From: Sarcocystis neurona
Lineage: Eukaryota > Apicomplexa > Conoidasida > Eucoccidiorida > Sarcocystidae
DNA: 64,000 bases
Direction: 5' to 3'
Assembly: GCA_000727475.1 (NCBI GenBank)
Contig: KL647301.1
Span: 1,823,055 to 1,887,054, forward strand
Positions 23,783 through 38,100 of this stretch are shown here, one piece after another (within the stretch, counting starts at the first letter, position 1; the number at the start of each line of letters is the position of its first letter). The notes beneath the pieces were generated by a model. It saw nothing but the letters and a program-made list of their open reading frames with translations. It was not told where the DNA came from and made no database searches. Made by a program: the position numbers and the translations under genes.

Positions 23783-26591
23783 ACACCTGCTGCTTTGGCT
23801 GAACGGAGTACTTGTGCTCCACCACGGAGTGATCACCGCCTTCCACCAGCTGCGGGAAGCGCTGTTGCTTCGCAGTTTGCTGCTGCCCCACGTAGTTCTG
23901 CTGCTGCTGCTGCTGCAGCCGAAGGGGACGATGGGGCGGCGACTGCTGCTGACCGACGTGCTGCTGCTGCCGCTGCTCGAAGTTGTTCGGGTGCTGCTGC
24001 AGCTGTTGCCAGACCTGCCGCGGGTACTTCTTCCGAAGCTCTTGCGGATGAGAAGGTTGACCTTGTTGCTGTTGTGACTCCTGCGGCCCCTCACCAGCGC
24101 ACTCCCGCAGTTTTGAAGAGAGCTCTGCTATTTGGAGGTCCCTCTCTGCGATCGCTGCATCCTTCCTCTCCAGTTCTGCTTTGGCTGTTTTGTAGAGACT
24201 CGATATATTGGTCAGCAGCACCTCGTTCAACGCTTCGACACGTCGCAGGTGCGCCCGCAGCTCTCGCTCCTCCTCCGGAGCTACTGCTGTTGCTGCTGCC
24301 CCCGTTGCTGTCCCTCCTGTCACTTCTGGCGCCGTTACCGTTTCTTCCTCTGCTTCTGCTGGTGTTGCTTCTCCTGCTGTTGTTGGGCGGTCCTGGAAGA
24401 GTTGTGTTCCTAATCCCCCTCCCCCGAATACTGCAGCCGCTGGTGCTGCCCCTTTTTCTTCATCGTTATCACCTTCTCCTTCTGTACCACCTCCTCCACC
24501 AGAGCCGCCGGGGCAGCAGCAGCCGTTGCGAGAGCAGCCGTAAGGTCTCGCCGTTGCCACTGCTGCTGCCCGTGTCCCTCTCACGAGGCTTTCGGTCCCT
24601 TCCGCCGCTGTTGCTGTCCTTCGTGCCGACGCTGGAGAAGACGGAAAGCGGACTTCCGCTGCCGCGCTTGAGCGACACTCTGCAGGAACAAACGCATCAG
24701 AAGCTGCGCTGGAATGTGCTGCGGCCCGTGCTTGTCTTGGGCTTTGTCCGCGTTTTTCTCCTGGAAGTACCGAAGGAGGACTCACACACTGCACCTGCTT
24801 CCCGGCGCAGCTGCCCTCATCCTCCCGCATCAGAACTCCACCTCGTAGCCCACCCTCCTCAGACGCAGCGTCAGTCCCTGCACACGCGTCCGCTTCGTCG
24901 TCTTCTCTGCTGTGCCGCTTTCTTCTGACGGTGACGCCGCCGCTGCATGCGGCTGTTGGCAGACCCACTGCTGCGTTCCTCGTATACAGGGCTGTTGCTG
25001 CATTACCGTCTGCCTTTCCTCTGTTCCCTCCTGCAGCAGCTGCTGCGGCTTCCGCACCACCGAAACGCCACTTGGCCTCGCCTGCTGCTTGTTCTCCTGT
25101 CCAGCATTCTGCAGCAGTTCGCGGTCCTGCTGCTTCTCTTCCTGTTTCTAGCCCTGCTGCTGCTCTCAATGCAGTTGCTGGCGCTTGTGGGGCTGTTGCT
25201 GCTGCTGGTCCTGCACCTCCTGCTGCCGTTCCTGCACCTCCGGCTGCCGACGCAACACAAGACGTGCTGCTCCTTGACGTAGTAAAGTCCGCTGCTAACA
25301 GAATTTCTGACGCCGCACCGTCATTTTTTGAAGCCGCCCGGTGGGTGTTGTGCAGCCACCGCCCAGTATGTTCTGCTGCTGCAAATGTTTCTGCTGTCTT
25401 CTCGGCGTGCCGGTGCCCGCTGCTGCTGCAAGTACCGTTTTCTTGCATGCTGCTGCCACCTTCTCCGTTGTAGCCGCACCTTCCCTCTCTCCACGTGCTG
25501 CTGGTGGCCTTCTTCCTGCTATTGCTCCTGCTCTTTTTGGCGCCTCCTCTGCTCTCCCTGCAGCAGCTGTCGTCCTCTTCCCCGCTATCGCTGCCTTTCG
25601 TCCTCCCAGCGCTGCCGCCTGTGTACCAGGTGCTGCCGCCTTCTCCGCTCCCGCTTTCTCTGCTCCCGGTGGCTTCGAACCTCCAGCTGCTGCTGCCCCT
25701 ATTGCTGCTGCCTCTCCGGCTCTCCCTGTATCTACTACTGTTACTTCTTCTGCCTCTGGTGGTGCTCCCCGTGTCTCCGCCGCCGTTGCTACGTTTTACG
25801 CCCGCGCCGATGAGCATCTGCCGAGTCTCGCCGGTGCGGCATCTGCTGTCGTAGGTGGCTGCAGTTGCAGCAGCAGACCACGTATCAGCAGAGGAACGCG
25901 GTGAACACTGCTGCTGCCTGCGTGTCCTTCCTCGGTGCCACAGTTGTTGCTGCGTTTGTGTTGACGCTCCTGCGTCCTGCTGCAGCTTCTCGTACAACTC
26001 GTGACGCTGCTCTGGCAGCCCCAGCGTTCCCGCCTCTCCTTGCAGCACGCGACGCTCCCATTGTTCCCCTCTGCTGCTGTCTCCGCGGTGCGGCCACCTT
26101 TCCTGCTGGTTCCCACGTGCATCAGGGAATTTTGAGTGCGTTAAAAAATGCTGCTGCCCTTCCTCCGACCGATGCCCTTCCGGCTCCCACTTCTGCTGCT
26201 GCTGCTCCGCATTCGGCCGGTGACGCTCCTGTTCCCCGGTGTGCTGCTGGCGCTGCGGCTCCCCCCCTCGTCGCTGCTGCACCTTCCACTGCTGCTGCTG
26301 CTGCGAGCTGGACTGCTGGTGCTGCTGCTCACATGGCGTGAACACTAACACGTCCTGCTCTCTATAACTGTAACGACGATGCCGCTTGTCGTCTCGCTGT
26401 TGCTCTTGCGCAGCAGCGGCGCCGAAAGAAGAGGCACTTGCAGCATGACGGGGGTCACGAAGATTGTTGCTGCACACTGTTGTTTGTCTTCTAGAAGCTG
26501 CTGGCCCGGCTGCTGCTGCTCGTCCTGCTACTGCTGCTGCAGAAACCTCCATCCCGCGTTCAGCACCGCCGCCGGTATGAAATGGCCTCAT
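23783..26591 (-). CDS. Gln/Ala/Gly-rich protein with FLASH-like coiled coil
   Basis: A 936-codon minus-strand ORF starting at ATG 26591. Residues 1-250 are Gln/Arg-rich. The middle alternates Gly/Ser/Arg-rich and Ala-rich low-complexity blocks. At about residues 770-825 (24270-24100) is a clean coiled coil holding LRRVEALNEVLLTNISSLY, then KTAKAELERKDAAIAERDLQ. The pattern NIS-x-L-x-KTA-x2-E-x2-RKD-x2-I recalls the N-terminal coil of FLASH/CASP8AP2, which works in histone pre-mRNA processing. This is resemblance from memory and not proof. The tail after it is again Gln-rich. The ORF ends CAGCAGGTGTAAGTC, so a GTAAGT donor overlaps the stop. Translation may continue in another exon to the left, which I could not identify. 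A nuclear role is possible. Confidence 0.6.
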
Positions 26592-28380
26592 GGAGGCTAC
26601 CCCTGCACGTACACTACATTATAGTGGACTGCTGCTTCTTTCCTCGCTGCTCGTGAGATACTCCGTTCGTGGTTGCTCCTCGTCGCCGCAGCTCTCCTAG
26701 AGAAATACGCAATACTGGTGGTGCTACATGCTGGTGCAGCTCGCGCCGGTGTTTGCTGATGTCGGTGGACTGGTCGCAATGCTGCTGTGTGAAGCTGCAG
26801 CTGTCGCCGGGGGTTGCTGCCTCTACGGTATTGCTGGCAGCGCCGATGTGTGTGTCGCTGCTGCAACTTTAGTAGGGCCACTGCTGCTTTCTTCTGCTGC
26901 TGGTTTGTGGTGTTACTGACCCGTGCTGTGAGTTGCTGCTGCTATCACGAACTGTAGATTTTGATCGAGTGCTCCGGTTGCAGCTGCTGCCGACAACGCA
27001 CAGCTTTTCCCGTTTTAAGTGTGCCGCCGTAGCTCTCACTATGGTGACTTGGTACATCGCAGTTCTGCTCCTTCTGAGTCGGGAAGACTAGGTCTACACT
27101 TGAACGTTTCTACGTACACGTACGCGTGGGATGTACGGTGCTGCTGAGGACTCGGCAACTGTCGTGGGGTCAAGCGACCGCGGAGTCCCGCTGATGTTGT
27201 GTGTCCAGGGCCGGCGGCTGTTGCGGCTACTGTTGATGCTGCAATGTGTTGTGTTCGTGTTCGAGGTTGCTACCACTTGTTCAAGGTCGATCGTGCGAGC
27301 ATGCAAAAAAAAGGTGACTCGCTGGCGACATGCATCTGCTACATGCTGTCAAACCCTTTGAAGGAAAATAATACGGAAGCCACACCCGTGTCAAACAGCA
27401 CAATGCCCAGAGCTGCTGAGATTGCTATAACTTCAGCGGAACAGAACAAGAGCGAAAATGGCCATGCTAGTTAACAGCACAGCACAACGGCAGCAGGTGT
27501 CATCGCGGCCACGCTGCAGTAACGGGACGTCACCAGCAAGATACGCAGCAGCGGCGCACATGCGCACAGAGCAACTACTAATTACTCACAGCGCACCACA
27601 CGCCCGGCGCACGGCAAGCCGCGTTAGAAATAAATAATGCGGGAGGATTTGTTTTGCGTTGTGTCTCTTGTGGCTTTATTAGATCAGAAAAAGTACTGTC
27701 TACTCGTCCATACGAGCCGACTGCTCTACGGCTCTCCCCAACGCACCGACTCGTTGCTGTGATCAGATACAGAAAATAGACGGGTGCTCCGTTGTTGCCT
27801 TTGTTGACGTAATTGCGGCCCGACGCCTGAAGGCTACTGTTGCTACTGTTCTTCCTCTCGATGCTGCGCGTGCTCCTGTCGGTAGTGGCCACTGCTACGC
27901 ACAAGACGGCGCACTCGTCACGTTGATGTGCAGCTAGCTGAACAGACTCGATTCACGTCCGCAGGGGCGGCAGGGGAACAATCAGCAAACCAGCAGCAAG
28001 GGCGCAGCCTTTTCAGCAGCAGTAGTATCATGCCGAGAATACGATGCGTAGCAGCAGCAGAATTCGTGAAAGGCAGTCTGTGGCAACAGCCGCGGTGCCA
28101 CGGTAGCCGTAGCGACGACTCCATACGCACGGGGGGTCGTACAGACAGTGACCCCCCACGAAAAGCGAGAATGACAAACGCATCGGAGGGCGTGACAGAA
28201 GCTGCAGGCGCACGAGTGGCAAAAGCGCCTGCAATCGCAGCAGCCGCGCAGCAGGTACGGTAGCGCCAGCAAAAAGCAACACCGGGAGCAGCAGCAGCAG
28301 TCCTGGGAGCAGCGGCAGCGACAGCACCAGCAGTGTGAGAATAAGCAGCAATAAAAGTGACCTAGGGGAGTAGATCTGCT
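26592..28380. other. CAG/CTG-flavoured flank upstream of the minus-strand ORF
   Basis: Trinucleotide-rich sequence continues for about 1.8 kb on the 5' side of the 26591 start, with open frames on both strands such as plus 27928-28263 (Ala/Gln-rich) and minus 26881-26597. None has a domain or a convincing splice border. It may hold 5' untranslated exons or the promoter of the minus-strand gene. Confidence 0.4.
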
Positions 28381-28640
28381 GGTGGAGGCTTCGATACAGC
28401 TATCACTTCCCAATCGGACTAGTGACGTATGTAATAGGAGTTATGCGTACGCGCCGCATGCTGTAGAACATACCTGCCATCCGCGTATACTTAGGAACGC
28501 GGGGGTATGTACGGTCCGGTCCGTCTTACTACATATGTACAGCTCTGGACTGAGATACACAGGGCTTATAATATTTATATGTGTACACGTAAATATACAT
28601 TTGTGTATGCGTGGGCATATATACACACGTTTTATAAATA

Positions 28641-28671
<31 letters not shown>

Positions 28672-31600
28672 AATGTGTACACGTAAATATACATACATAC
28701 ACTGTCTACAAATTCGAAACATCCACGATCGCATATAATACGCCTAAACTCCATCTCTTGTTGTGAACTGAAGGATAACAACCTACACCAAGGAGAGTCT
28801 AATGAATACATCGATATATATGCATATGATTGTGAAGTGGGCCTATCTGGAGTAGGTAGATTGGGCAATGAGATGCGTACACTTGTACATCTGTGTGGAA
28901 CTGGGGAAGGCTTACGTAGGGTAACGTACGCCTAGAACGGATAAGTACATGTATATATACATCAGGCCAAGTGCATTTTATGGGAGACGGAAACAAGCAA
29001 CGAAATATCTTAATGCGTGTATGCATGTCAACCAACGAGAACGCCGGCCAGTTAAACGTATAGTTACGTGAAAGGCACAATCACTCTCTGTACGAGTGCA
29101 CTTAGAGATGACGATATAACCTTTCGTGTCCTGAACAATTTGTCTATTCTGTTTTGCATACGTGCACGAGTGTCTGCCCACAGTGCCGGAGGAGGAAGTT
29201 TACAACAGAAACGGTAAAAGATAAGGGGCAAAGAAGAGGAGGAGATGTAGCGGGTTTCAAAGAAAATATGTATATATATGTACACACACTATTACGGAAA
29301 GAAGAGGTGATGTAGAATTTGCAGAGTGCAGTACTCGTGCTCAAATTGACGACTCCGTAGGGCTTCTTCCGCTGTGCAAGGACTCGCTGCCTTTCCCCTT
29401 AGGAAATGGGTCTGGTAAAACCAGCGTAGCATGTTAAACGTTTGCTTTGGCAGCGTCTACTGCGAAATAGTGTTTGGCGCTTCAGAGGATGTACAAGCTC
29501 GCAGCTTTGTGTACGACCGTGAACTCTACTGACCCAGCGCGTATTTGTATTTGTAGCTAAATGTCGTTGCCAGCACAGATGAGAAGTTAAGGATTTCTTC
29601 ACTCCGTGCCTAGCGTACCTCGTGTACACGTATGTATGTCTCGTGAGCGCAACCATCTGAACACGCACATACATATAGCTCACCTTTTCCAAGTAGTTCA
29701 TACATATGCGCGTGCACTTGTACGCACTTACACAGTTGTCTGCACAATGCACCTGTATCTATCAGATTCATCATATACAAGTATGCATGTGTGTTTACAT
29801 GTGTTGTGGTGGCGCTCTACACATCCACGCGTGGGTGTGTCCTCGCCTTTTGCGGAACCTGCCCGCTACGCAACTATGTGTGACGCTGCAAAGCGGCCTT
29901 TTGGCAGTGGGCGACCGGTGTAGGGACGTAAACGTGCTGTACAAGATGCACTCGACTACAGGAGCACACTACCGAATAAACAAGTATCATGCGGCGTGCA
30001 GTTTACTATTACGCATTTGATTCTTCTACCCGACGTTTGGGAAGTCCGCGGATGTATGTGAAGCTTTTGTAATGCGTGCATTCCTGTGTATCCCCGTACA
30101 TGTGCGTACGTACGTATAGTTTTGTGCTTGTGAGATCCTCAATATATCTATAACACGTGTGCGGTTGTCTGCTTGTATCGCTATCCGTGCATGACTGCAT
30201 CTGTCGAGATCAGGGAACATAATACGAACCAGCGCAAAGGAGGTAGGTAGGAGGCTGTGTCCGAATGCGCGCAGATTTGATTCTCCGTTGCATCCGACCT
30301 GATTGTCGATATCGGCGCGATGAGTTGTATGCACGTTCACGCCTAGTGTAGTAGCGCTGGCATGTTGTAAAAGTAGCGGTGGTTTAGCCGCAAAACTGCG
30401 CACATATATCTATATACAACCAGCCACAGGGATCGACGACGGCTGTTTCCGCTCCAATATAGAGAATTCAGATATATGCAGCCGCACCACTCCAGGGGTT
30501 CTCGGCGTGCGCCGCTATAACTGTGTGTATACACTCTACGGAAATTCTGTATTCTCTGACTGCACATTCATATATAGATCTTTGCGTATGTAGAATACCT
30601 GTATGTATGTAGATAGTCTGGACTGGGTGTTAATCTATTTATATACACATGTGTATATACATAGAAGTCTATGTATAAGTGTATTTGCACATATGTAGAC
30701 GTTCACTCACATAACTGGTGCGCCTTCAACTCGAACTTCACCTGTAGAGACGTACAGGTAAGGGGTACGTTTCCTGGTCCGAGTTCTTGTATGCCGCACC
30801 TCGTTACGCCTCCCTCGGGGACTGGTTCTCCACCGCGTCAGTAACGCCATACGCTCTCAGACTGGCTCGGCTCCTTGTTTAGATGCAATGTCTCCCTCCA
30901 CTCCCTTTAACGTCCATGCGGCGTCCGTGTGTCCACATACTCGTACACACACGCACAGATATGAGCACTCCGCTCGTACCTACCCGCACATCAAGAAAAT
31001 GTACTTCCTAGCGCGGCGTAGCCAGGTACTGTTAAGGCTGGACCTCGTCTTTCTCACGAAAAACCCTGCATGAGTTCCCTCTTTGCCAACGCCGCTCCAC
31101 AACCATTTACCTTCGACACGTAGGCGTTGCCTTCCTTCCCGCTTTCGGCTGTGCGGCGGACGGACTCTCGGCGCAACGGGGCGGAGACGCGCCTGTCGTC
31201 GCCCTGCGCTGTTGCTATAGCAGCTGTTACAGGTCCTGGCGCCTTAACCAGTTTTTCGACTTGCGTTGTCTGTTAGAACCAACAACTATGAGCGTATCCT
31301 CTTCTTACATCCTTTGGACAGCATCTAGAAAGGCTTTTTTCTCTCTCCTGCTCCATGTGTGCGGGGGTGTGATATCGGTACACCTAAACGCCCAGCTGAG
31401 CCGACCCGTCACGGCGACTACTGGCTGCCGCCACCCAGAGTGACCGAGACATCACATGTGAAAGCTTCATTCCGTGCGACAGCAGCTCATTCCAAGTTTA
31501 AATTCTCAACAAGGAGGTGTTAGGAGCCAATTTTGAAGTAGGATTGTTCTTGAGACGGCTTTTGTTATCTGCCGTCCACCGGGCCACACCGGACGGCACC

Positions 31601-32154
31601 TACGAGGGAAAGAGAGAGGCGCTTGTATGTGTGCGTCCTATATACACCAACGCGTGTATACAGGAGGGAACATGTACATAGATTCGTTACAGTTCAAGCT
31701 TTCTGCTACCTGTGACTTTGAGACTGCCTCACCAGCCTGCGGAAATGTGTGGAGAGCACTTCAAGCTCGCAGAGTTTAATGACGCTGTGGCCGACACTTC
31801 ATGTGCATGTGAGCTCTCCAAGCAGCGCGACTCTGCCTCCCCCGCATCCGACTCTCGACGCCGCATGATCTAATATGTTTGGGTTGTGCTCTACGCAAGA
31901 CGTTGACAAGTAAACAAACAAAAGAGACGGTTACCTCTCTAGGACTAATTCTTGTTAACACCTTTCGCTGTCATGTACGCGTGAGTACGGGTTGAGGAGG
32001 CCACCGCAGTACTCGGTAACGGCCTGCGTCTGTAATGAACCAAAAGTTCAGGTTGGACTCGGAACAGAACAGCCTGCAGGTTCTGGTACCCCGATTTGTG
32101 TTGTCAGGTGCATGTCCGTAAAACTGAAGCTCGAGAACACAAAGAGGTGTCATC
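28381..32154. other. Gene-poor AT/GTAC-rich intergenic region
   Basis: Dominated by GTATATAC-like and CATATATG-like sequence, with a (TA)n tract at 28630-28673. No frame longer than 125 codons and no domain is seen. Between 31.07 and 31.45 kb the plus strand is C/T-rich (TCCCTCTTTGCC, TCTCTCCTGCTCC) and could be part of the promoter or 5' leader of the TPR gene starting at 32155. Confidence 0.5.
28630..28673. repeat. (TA)n tract
   Basis: A run of TA dinucleotides with a few A insertions in otherwise AT-rich intergenic DNA. Confidence 0.85.
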
Positions 32155-35100
32155 ATGGCGATGCACGAAAGTGAAGCCTTTTGGCAAGAGTTTCTGCGGA
32201 GGCCGTCTGCACAGCGGGCTGTGCAGCTGGAGCAAAAAGTCATGATGAAGGACGCCGTAAGTTGTCAAAGCTGATCGGACCTGGGCAGGTGTTTACCTCG
32301 AGCTTATTCCTGTACCGGTGTGATGGGCACACACAATGTTTAGGCTCTTATACAAGTCTGGTTTTGCATGTGCACAGAAACATACGCATTTACTGGTGCG
32401 CACACACGTGTGTAGCTATTGGTATTTTCACAGAGATGGTCCATGGTTACAGGTAGAAATAACGGGGAAGTGATAATGTCACACCCACTGGAAGGAAAAG
32501 CTACGAGCAATGTTGGTGCGTCGTCAAAGTGTCGAGGGCTCCTTCACGTTTATAGTCGTATTCTTATACGCTGAAGTACCAGCATGTATATCTCCGCAGA
32601 GGCACAGTACGTTACCGTCCATTTCGCTTGCGCTACCTGCAGTGTGGGTGGCCGGCATGCCAATCTACTGATGCACCTGTCTACATGAATTCAAGTGGAC
32701 AGACGAGGAGACACCTAGTTGCGTGCGTCCAGGTCTACTGCGTTGGCATTTCGAGTGCACACAAACGTTTATGACCAGGAGACAGAGAAGGGTAGATGAG
32801 GTACACGTCTCCTTATATACGTATTTTGGCACGCGCACCTTCCGTACTGAGTGACCACATGCGTACGGAGTAGTGCGTGCCTCACCCGTTGCAGCTTTTA
32901 GTCTCTGTTACAGCTTTTCCGATAGATTTCCCCGTTTCTCCCATTCTCAGCGATGCTGAGGCGACATCCTACTCTACAAACAGTGAACTATGTTGCTATG
33001 TCACTAGTCTGTTGCTCGGTCAAAAGCTCAATTTTTCTTCCATGCGCGACGCGGTAAAGCCAACAGACATACGCCCCCAAATGTGTATACGGGTGACTAA
33101 AGAGGTTGTCGTGCATGTGTATGTGTACACTTGGAAGACTACATGCTATGCACCTTCTTTTCTTCAATAAAAGCATAGACGTATCTGAAAGAGCATATGA
33201 CGCTAAAGGACCCAGCTTTTCTACGCGTGCTACGGAATTCTGACTACATATAATTTTCCCGTTCTTCTAACCAGAACGAGCTCAATTTGGTAGACAACTA
33301 GTCGCGCCGCCTGAATGCGGTGATACCTGTAAGTCCTCCAAAAAAGGCGGATAGGAAAGTGTTTTCCCACTTGTAATATATATTTGCCTTCAGGCAGTCG
33401 ATCTGACAGCGAAGGAGGACAAGGAAAAGGAACAAATTGCAGAAGCGTTGGCCGCCTGCGAGCCGAAAGTCCGGGAGCTCGCGCAGCAGATCCAGAGTAG
33501 CGCCAGAGTGAGGCGCCTACTCTTGCGATTGTTGCAGGAAAGTAACTTCGACAAGCAAGCATTCAGCAAACTATTAGCGGAAGACCAACCTGCCTACAAG
33601 CACCTTTTGTCCCTGCGTGAAGAGCTCTTGGAATCTGCTGCTGCACGTGAGATTGGCGCAAGCTCCTGGTCATCGATACAGTGTCAAAATAGTAGACCCA
33701 CCCACTTCTTCGACAATTTGCGGCGGGGTAGAAGCCGAAGCAGACCTATGAACACCTGCGTATAGGCACACGTAACTGTGTGTGCGTGTGTGTGCGTTCA
33801 TCTGTATATATATATATACATACATATCTATACAGGGGGAGTACACACAGACAATTGTCTTAAGACATAACCTCCGTGAAAATCTCTATGTGGGGCAGGC
33901 ACAAGTATTGAGCAGGTACGAGTCCGAGCGCTATGGTCGGTTCGCCGCGTAGACGTAACACAGTTCACACAAATTAGAAGAGCCGTCCCGATTGCTGAAC
34001 AGAGGTAGGCAGGTCTCCACACGGGCCGATGCCTGTAACGCGCCCTCTGTGGGAAAACAGCGCGACCGCTAAGATGGCATTGGACGGGACAAAGACGACG
34101 GTAACATGCAAGCTGGTTTCAAAGTGTCCTGGTATTATATGTGTTTCCTATGTTAAGCCGATCTGGAACGGAGATTTCTGGTACTCGCAACAGGTAAAGG
34201 CTGCCTCATGAAATGTGCACTTTACAACCTCAGTCGCGTGAGTCCCAGTATACGCACTAGAGAGCCATGAACGAGAAAATCTGCAGCGGTCGTCATTCCA
34301 CATTAGTTAGGTCCACGAATATGTACGTTTGCCCCGGATCTTCAGCTCAGATCTTGCAAAAGTGACTAGATCGTACCTTCGAGAGAGTCTACAGCGGCAC
34401 GCGAACGTGCACAGACGACGCGTTCTCTAGCAGAGACGCTTTTCGTCCATCCGCAGGCTGGGAACCTTCATAAACGTATACACGCCGCCATTTCCACATT
34501 TTAAAAACGGTCATGCATCGTGCGACCGTTATACGCGTCTCATTTTCTTGTAGTGCAAGAGGGGTGTGCTTGATAAACCTGCGTCCACATTCCGTGTAGG
34601 GGTCTGTTGGGGTCGGAATTGTTTCCCTCCTCTGTGGCCCGTAGACATACTTTAGCACGCTTGTTCCTCTTTTGTTTGAGAGTCCTTAGAGCCACTACAT
34701 CCCCGAGGCTCACACGCAGACAAGCAAACCTTCTGGATGGACGGACCACTCCATGACACAAATGCTCCTGCCCTAGAAAAGTGTGCTGCTGTCTCCTCCG
34801 TGTATATTCTCGTCGATGCAGCGGGCGCAAGGTCCTGAATGTCAAAGCGTCCTTCCTTTCGATTATTACAGTACAACCCTTCGGAGACAAAGCCACCGTG
34901 CTTCCTCATCTAGCACGAGGGTGTACAACGCGCACATACACACAGGTCCCATACTGACACGTTTGCATACCTTCACCTGTGCCCGCCATCACTTTATGCG
35001 TGTACACCTGCAGTGGCGAGTACGTACACATGTAGAAGCGTACAAATACCTTCGCACTTAAATATGAAAGGCCCTCCCTCCGAATCTGTACCGTTACTCA

Positions 35101-38100
35101 AACCTGAAAACAAAGGAGCTCGACGAGCACGTAGACACAATCGCGTACGAGGGTCCTCATCGTGTGTGGTTTGAAGAGTGCGCGCCTCGAGCTGCATTTT
35201 TAAAACGCTTTCCACGCAATCCGTATGCGTACTTAAGCGGGGGCAGACAGCTACGTCGTAATAGAACTTACGTAGCATTATGGAAGAGAAAGTGCTAGAC
35301 ACCCCCACGGACACCGTAATGAAAAAGACGGTGGGGAATCTTATCAAGGACGGAAGAACAATAAAATATGTGGCGTTCAGAACCGATATAGACTCCTGTC
35401 TAGTCGTGTAAGAACGCATCCATTCACTTGCTTGTCCTACGTGTCCTCTGTAAGAAGCGTCTGCAGTACATGGTGCAGGAAGCGGCTGAATGTTTCTATG
35501 TATATTACATATATATATATATCCATATATGGACGTGGACATACAGATATATACATGTGCACTTAAAGGGACGCATTCTACCACTCCACAGAGGAAACGT
35601 AAAGGAGGCCACACGGAGTCGTAGCGTAGTTCAATGCTATTGGAACCGTACACTCTCTGCTGCTTTTATTCCGCAGGCGACGCGCACCTGCAACATGTGC
35701 GTGAGCAGTGCGAGACCGCCGTGGGCCTGTCAACATACGAGCCTATTAAACCGAGAACATGGGAAGACCTTCCTGAGGACGAATTAGCCGAGAGACTCTG
35801 TAAAGGAGAGATTTGTCCGCGTGACGAATGGGTCCCAGGTAAGTGGTTTTCGGTGGAACACTGGTTCATAAGTGTGCAGACTACTACTGTGCCGGGGTCG
35901 TGACTGACAGTACACATTCTCATGGAGCTACATCTTCTGTGAGCATTAATCACTCCAAAAATTCCAAAATAGGCACACGCGTTGCATGTTTGCGTGCTTT
36001 AAAGCTCTCCACTGCTGAACATGTATTTTAACACCAGGTGGGTGACCGCATCCACGGATGTACTCCTTTTCAACGCTGCTGAAGGAGAGTAGTAACACAC
36101 TTGTGTGCTTGAGGGTTACAACTAGGCGTCCTCCCTCTTCCCCTTGTGTGTGCCTGATTTCGGAATGCCAGGTGACCTTTTATAGCAGCACCACCGGGTG
36201 CGTGCGGCTGAGGCGTACGCTTCACAAGTGCGTGGGATGCCTACATCTTGCACTTATGTGTCAGACGGCGTATTCAAGACTGGTGGAACATCTCGATAGG
36301 CGTAATGTTGTGGAAGAACAGGAAGCGTCGAGGTGCCTCACGCTCAGCTTCACAGGTGTACGTGTCTTTACGCTTTCGGAAATGTGGACTCCGGAGTCAA
36401 GCTAGCACGTCCGCAAAGCCGTTGCGCCATATCTTTAAATTCGAAAGTCTACGCATAACGTATGTAAAGTGAACAAAGTGCGACCACTGTATGCCAGATA
36501 CGCAGACAGTTGCACCTGCACGCACTTGGGAGAAAGATACATTCCTGAGAGGCACTTGCGTGAAGACAAAGGCTGCAAGGTGGCGTGAGCGCAGCTCAAG
36601 CGTGTTGCTACGACAGGCGGAAAGTAGCGGGTTTGTCGCGCCTGAGGTAGCCTCGCACGTGACCGACGTATAAGCCCCACTATGTCCCGACTGTATTCTT
36701 GTGTTAACTCACATTCCTACCCGCTGGAGTGCGTCTCTGTGTATGTGCGTGTCTGCACACCGACGTGCGCGCACTCAAATACATCCGCACGTGTGTGTAC
36801 GCGTACACTTCCAAATCCATTGTAGGGGAGCTTGAACACCGGTGCCTGAGCAGGCTTTGCACGAGGGCATGTACGTGTGTGCATATAAGCATGTACGTGT
36901 ACAACGTACGCGTGCGACGACGAAAGCCCTCGTTCATACACCTATCACTACTTAGACCTACACATGTGAGCGAACATCCATTTTCCTGGAGTGTCACATA
37001 TCTGCCTTGTACCCTGGCGCGCATCCAGGCACACAACTACAGCTGGGAAGTACAGACACGCTACCCTTCTCCACGAGATATGTGAACCTGTCTTTTGCTT
37101 TGTTGCTGTCCAGGGCTTTCCAAAGACAAGCGCCCCCTCGACTCGAAGTGTCTGCAGCAGCATCTGCAACTTGGTGAACTGATGTTGTCTGATGGCAGAA
37201 CTGCGTACGCAGAGGAAAGCTACGACACTGCCTTGATGAGATTTACACAAGGGGTGCAGCTGCTAAATTGGGTACGAGCAGCCGACAGCGAGGAGCAGCA
37301 TTTGATCGACGACATGTATTTGATCTTCCTGCGGAACCAAGCTCAAGCCGCTCTAAAGCTGGAAAAATACCAAGAGTGCCTCAGTAGGTCCATCGTTTCG
37401 TTTTTGCTTGGTAAACCGTACGCCACAAGTAGGGAAAAAACGCTCAACTGAAATGTATGTGAGCCGCGACCCTCACGTCTCTCGCGCATGCTGAGTTACC
37501 TGTCCACTGGCCACTGCACTTGTGCGACAAACGATCACGTCCTACACGTAATACAGAAGAAGTGGTCTCTCCCGTGTACGCAGAGGATGCATCTCTGTGT
37601 ACACTTGAATTATAACAAATTTCATACTGATGTACCGGCAGCTTTTATGCTGACTTCATTTGTTGTGGGTGTTCATCTTCGCCTAGTTCGTTCGAACGCA
37701 GTCGAGTCCAAATGCTCAACGTGCTGCCGTGAACAATCAACTGAGCCTGATGTCACCCGTACCACGTAATACTGGCTCCGGAGCAAGATTACTTCGCTCA
37801 CGGAAGAAGACATTTACCGCAACTGTGACATGTTTAACGTACAGACAACTACCACGTGATACCCTATCAAGAATCCAGCTCAGTGATAACGTGCTCGTTC
37901 CTTTTATTCCGGTAAACGACGCCTCTTCTCTGAAGCGGTAACGGCCTCTACCTTCTTGACACTCGAGTTTTAACTGTTTACGCAGTAGTGCGCTATCTGC
38001 CTAGTAGCTGTGCGGTGATATAGGTGGAATACGCAAAAATACAACAAGTGACTTCTGTCCGCTTGTCTTCTTTATAGAAGAAAACCCTTTTGAAGCAGGA

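Noticed and set aside
24208..25904. Long plus-strand Ala/Ser/Cys-rich frames
   Set aside because: They are antisense images of the 936-codon minus-strand ORF, as expected where CAG repeats keep all frames open.
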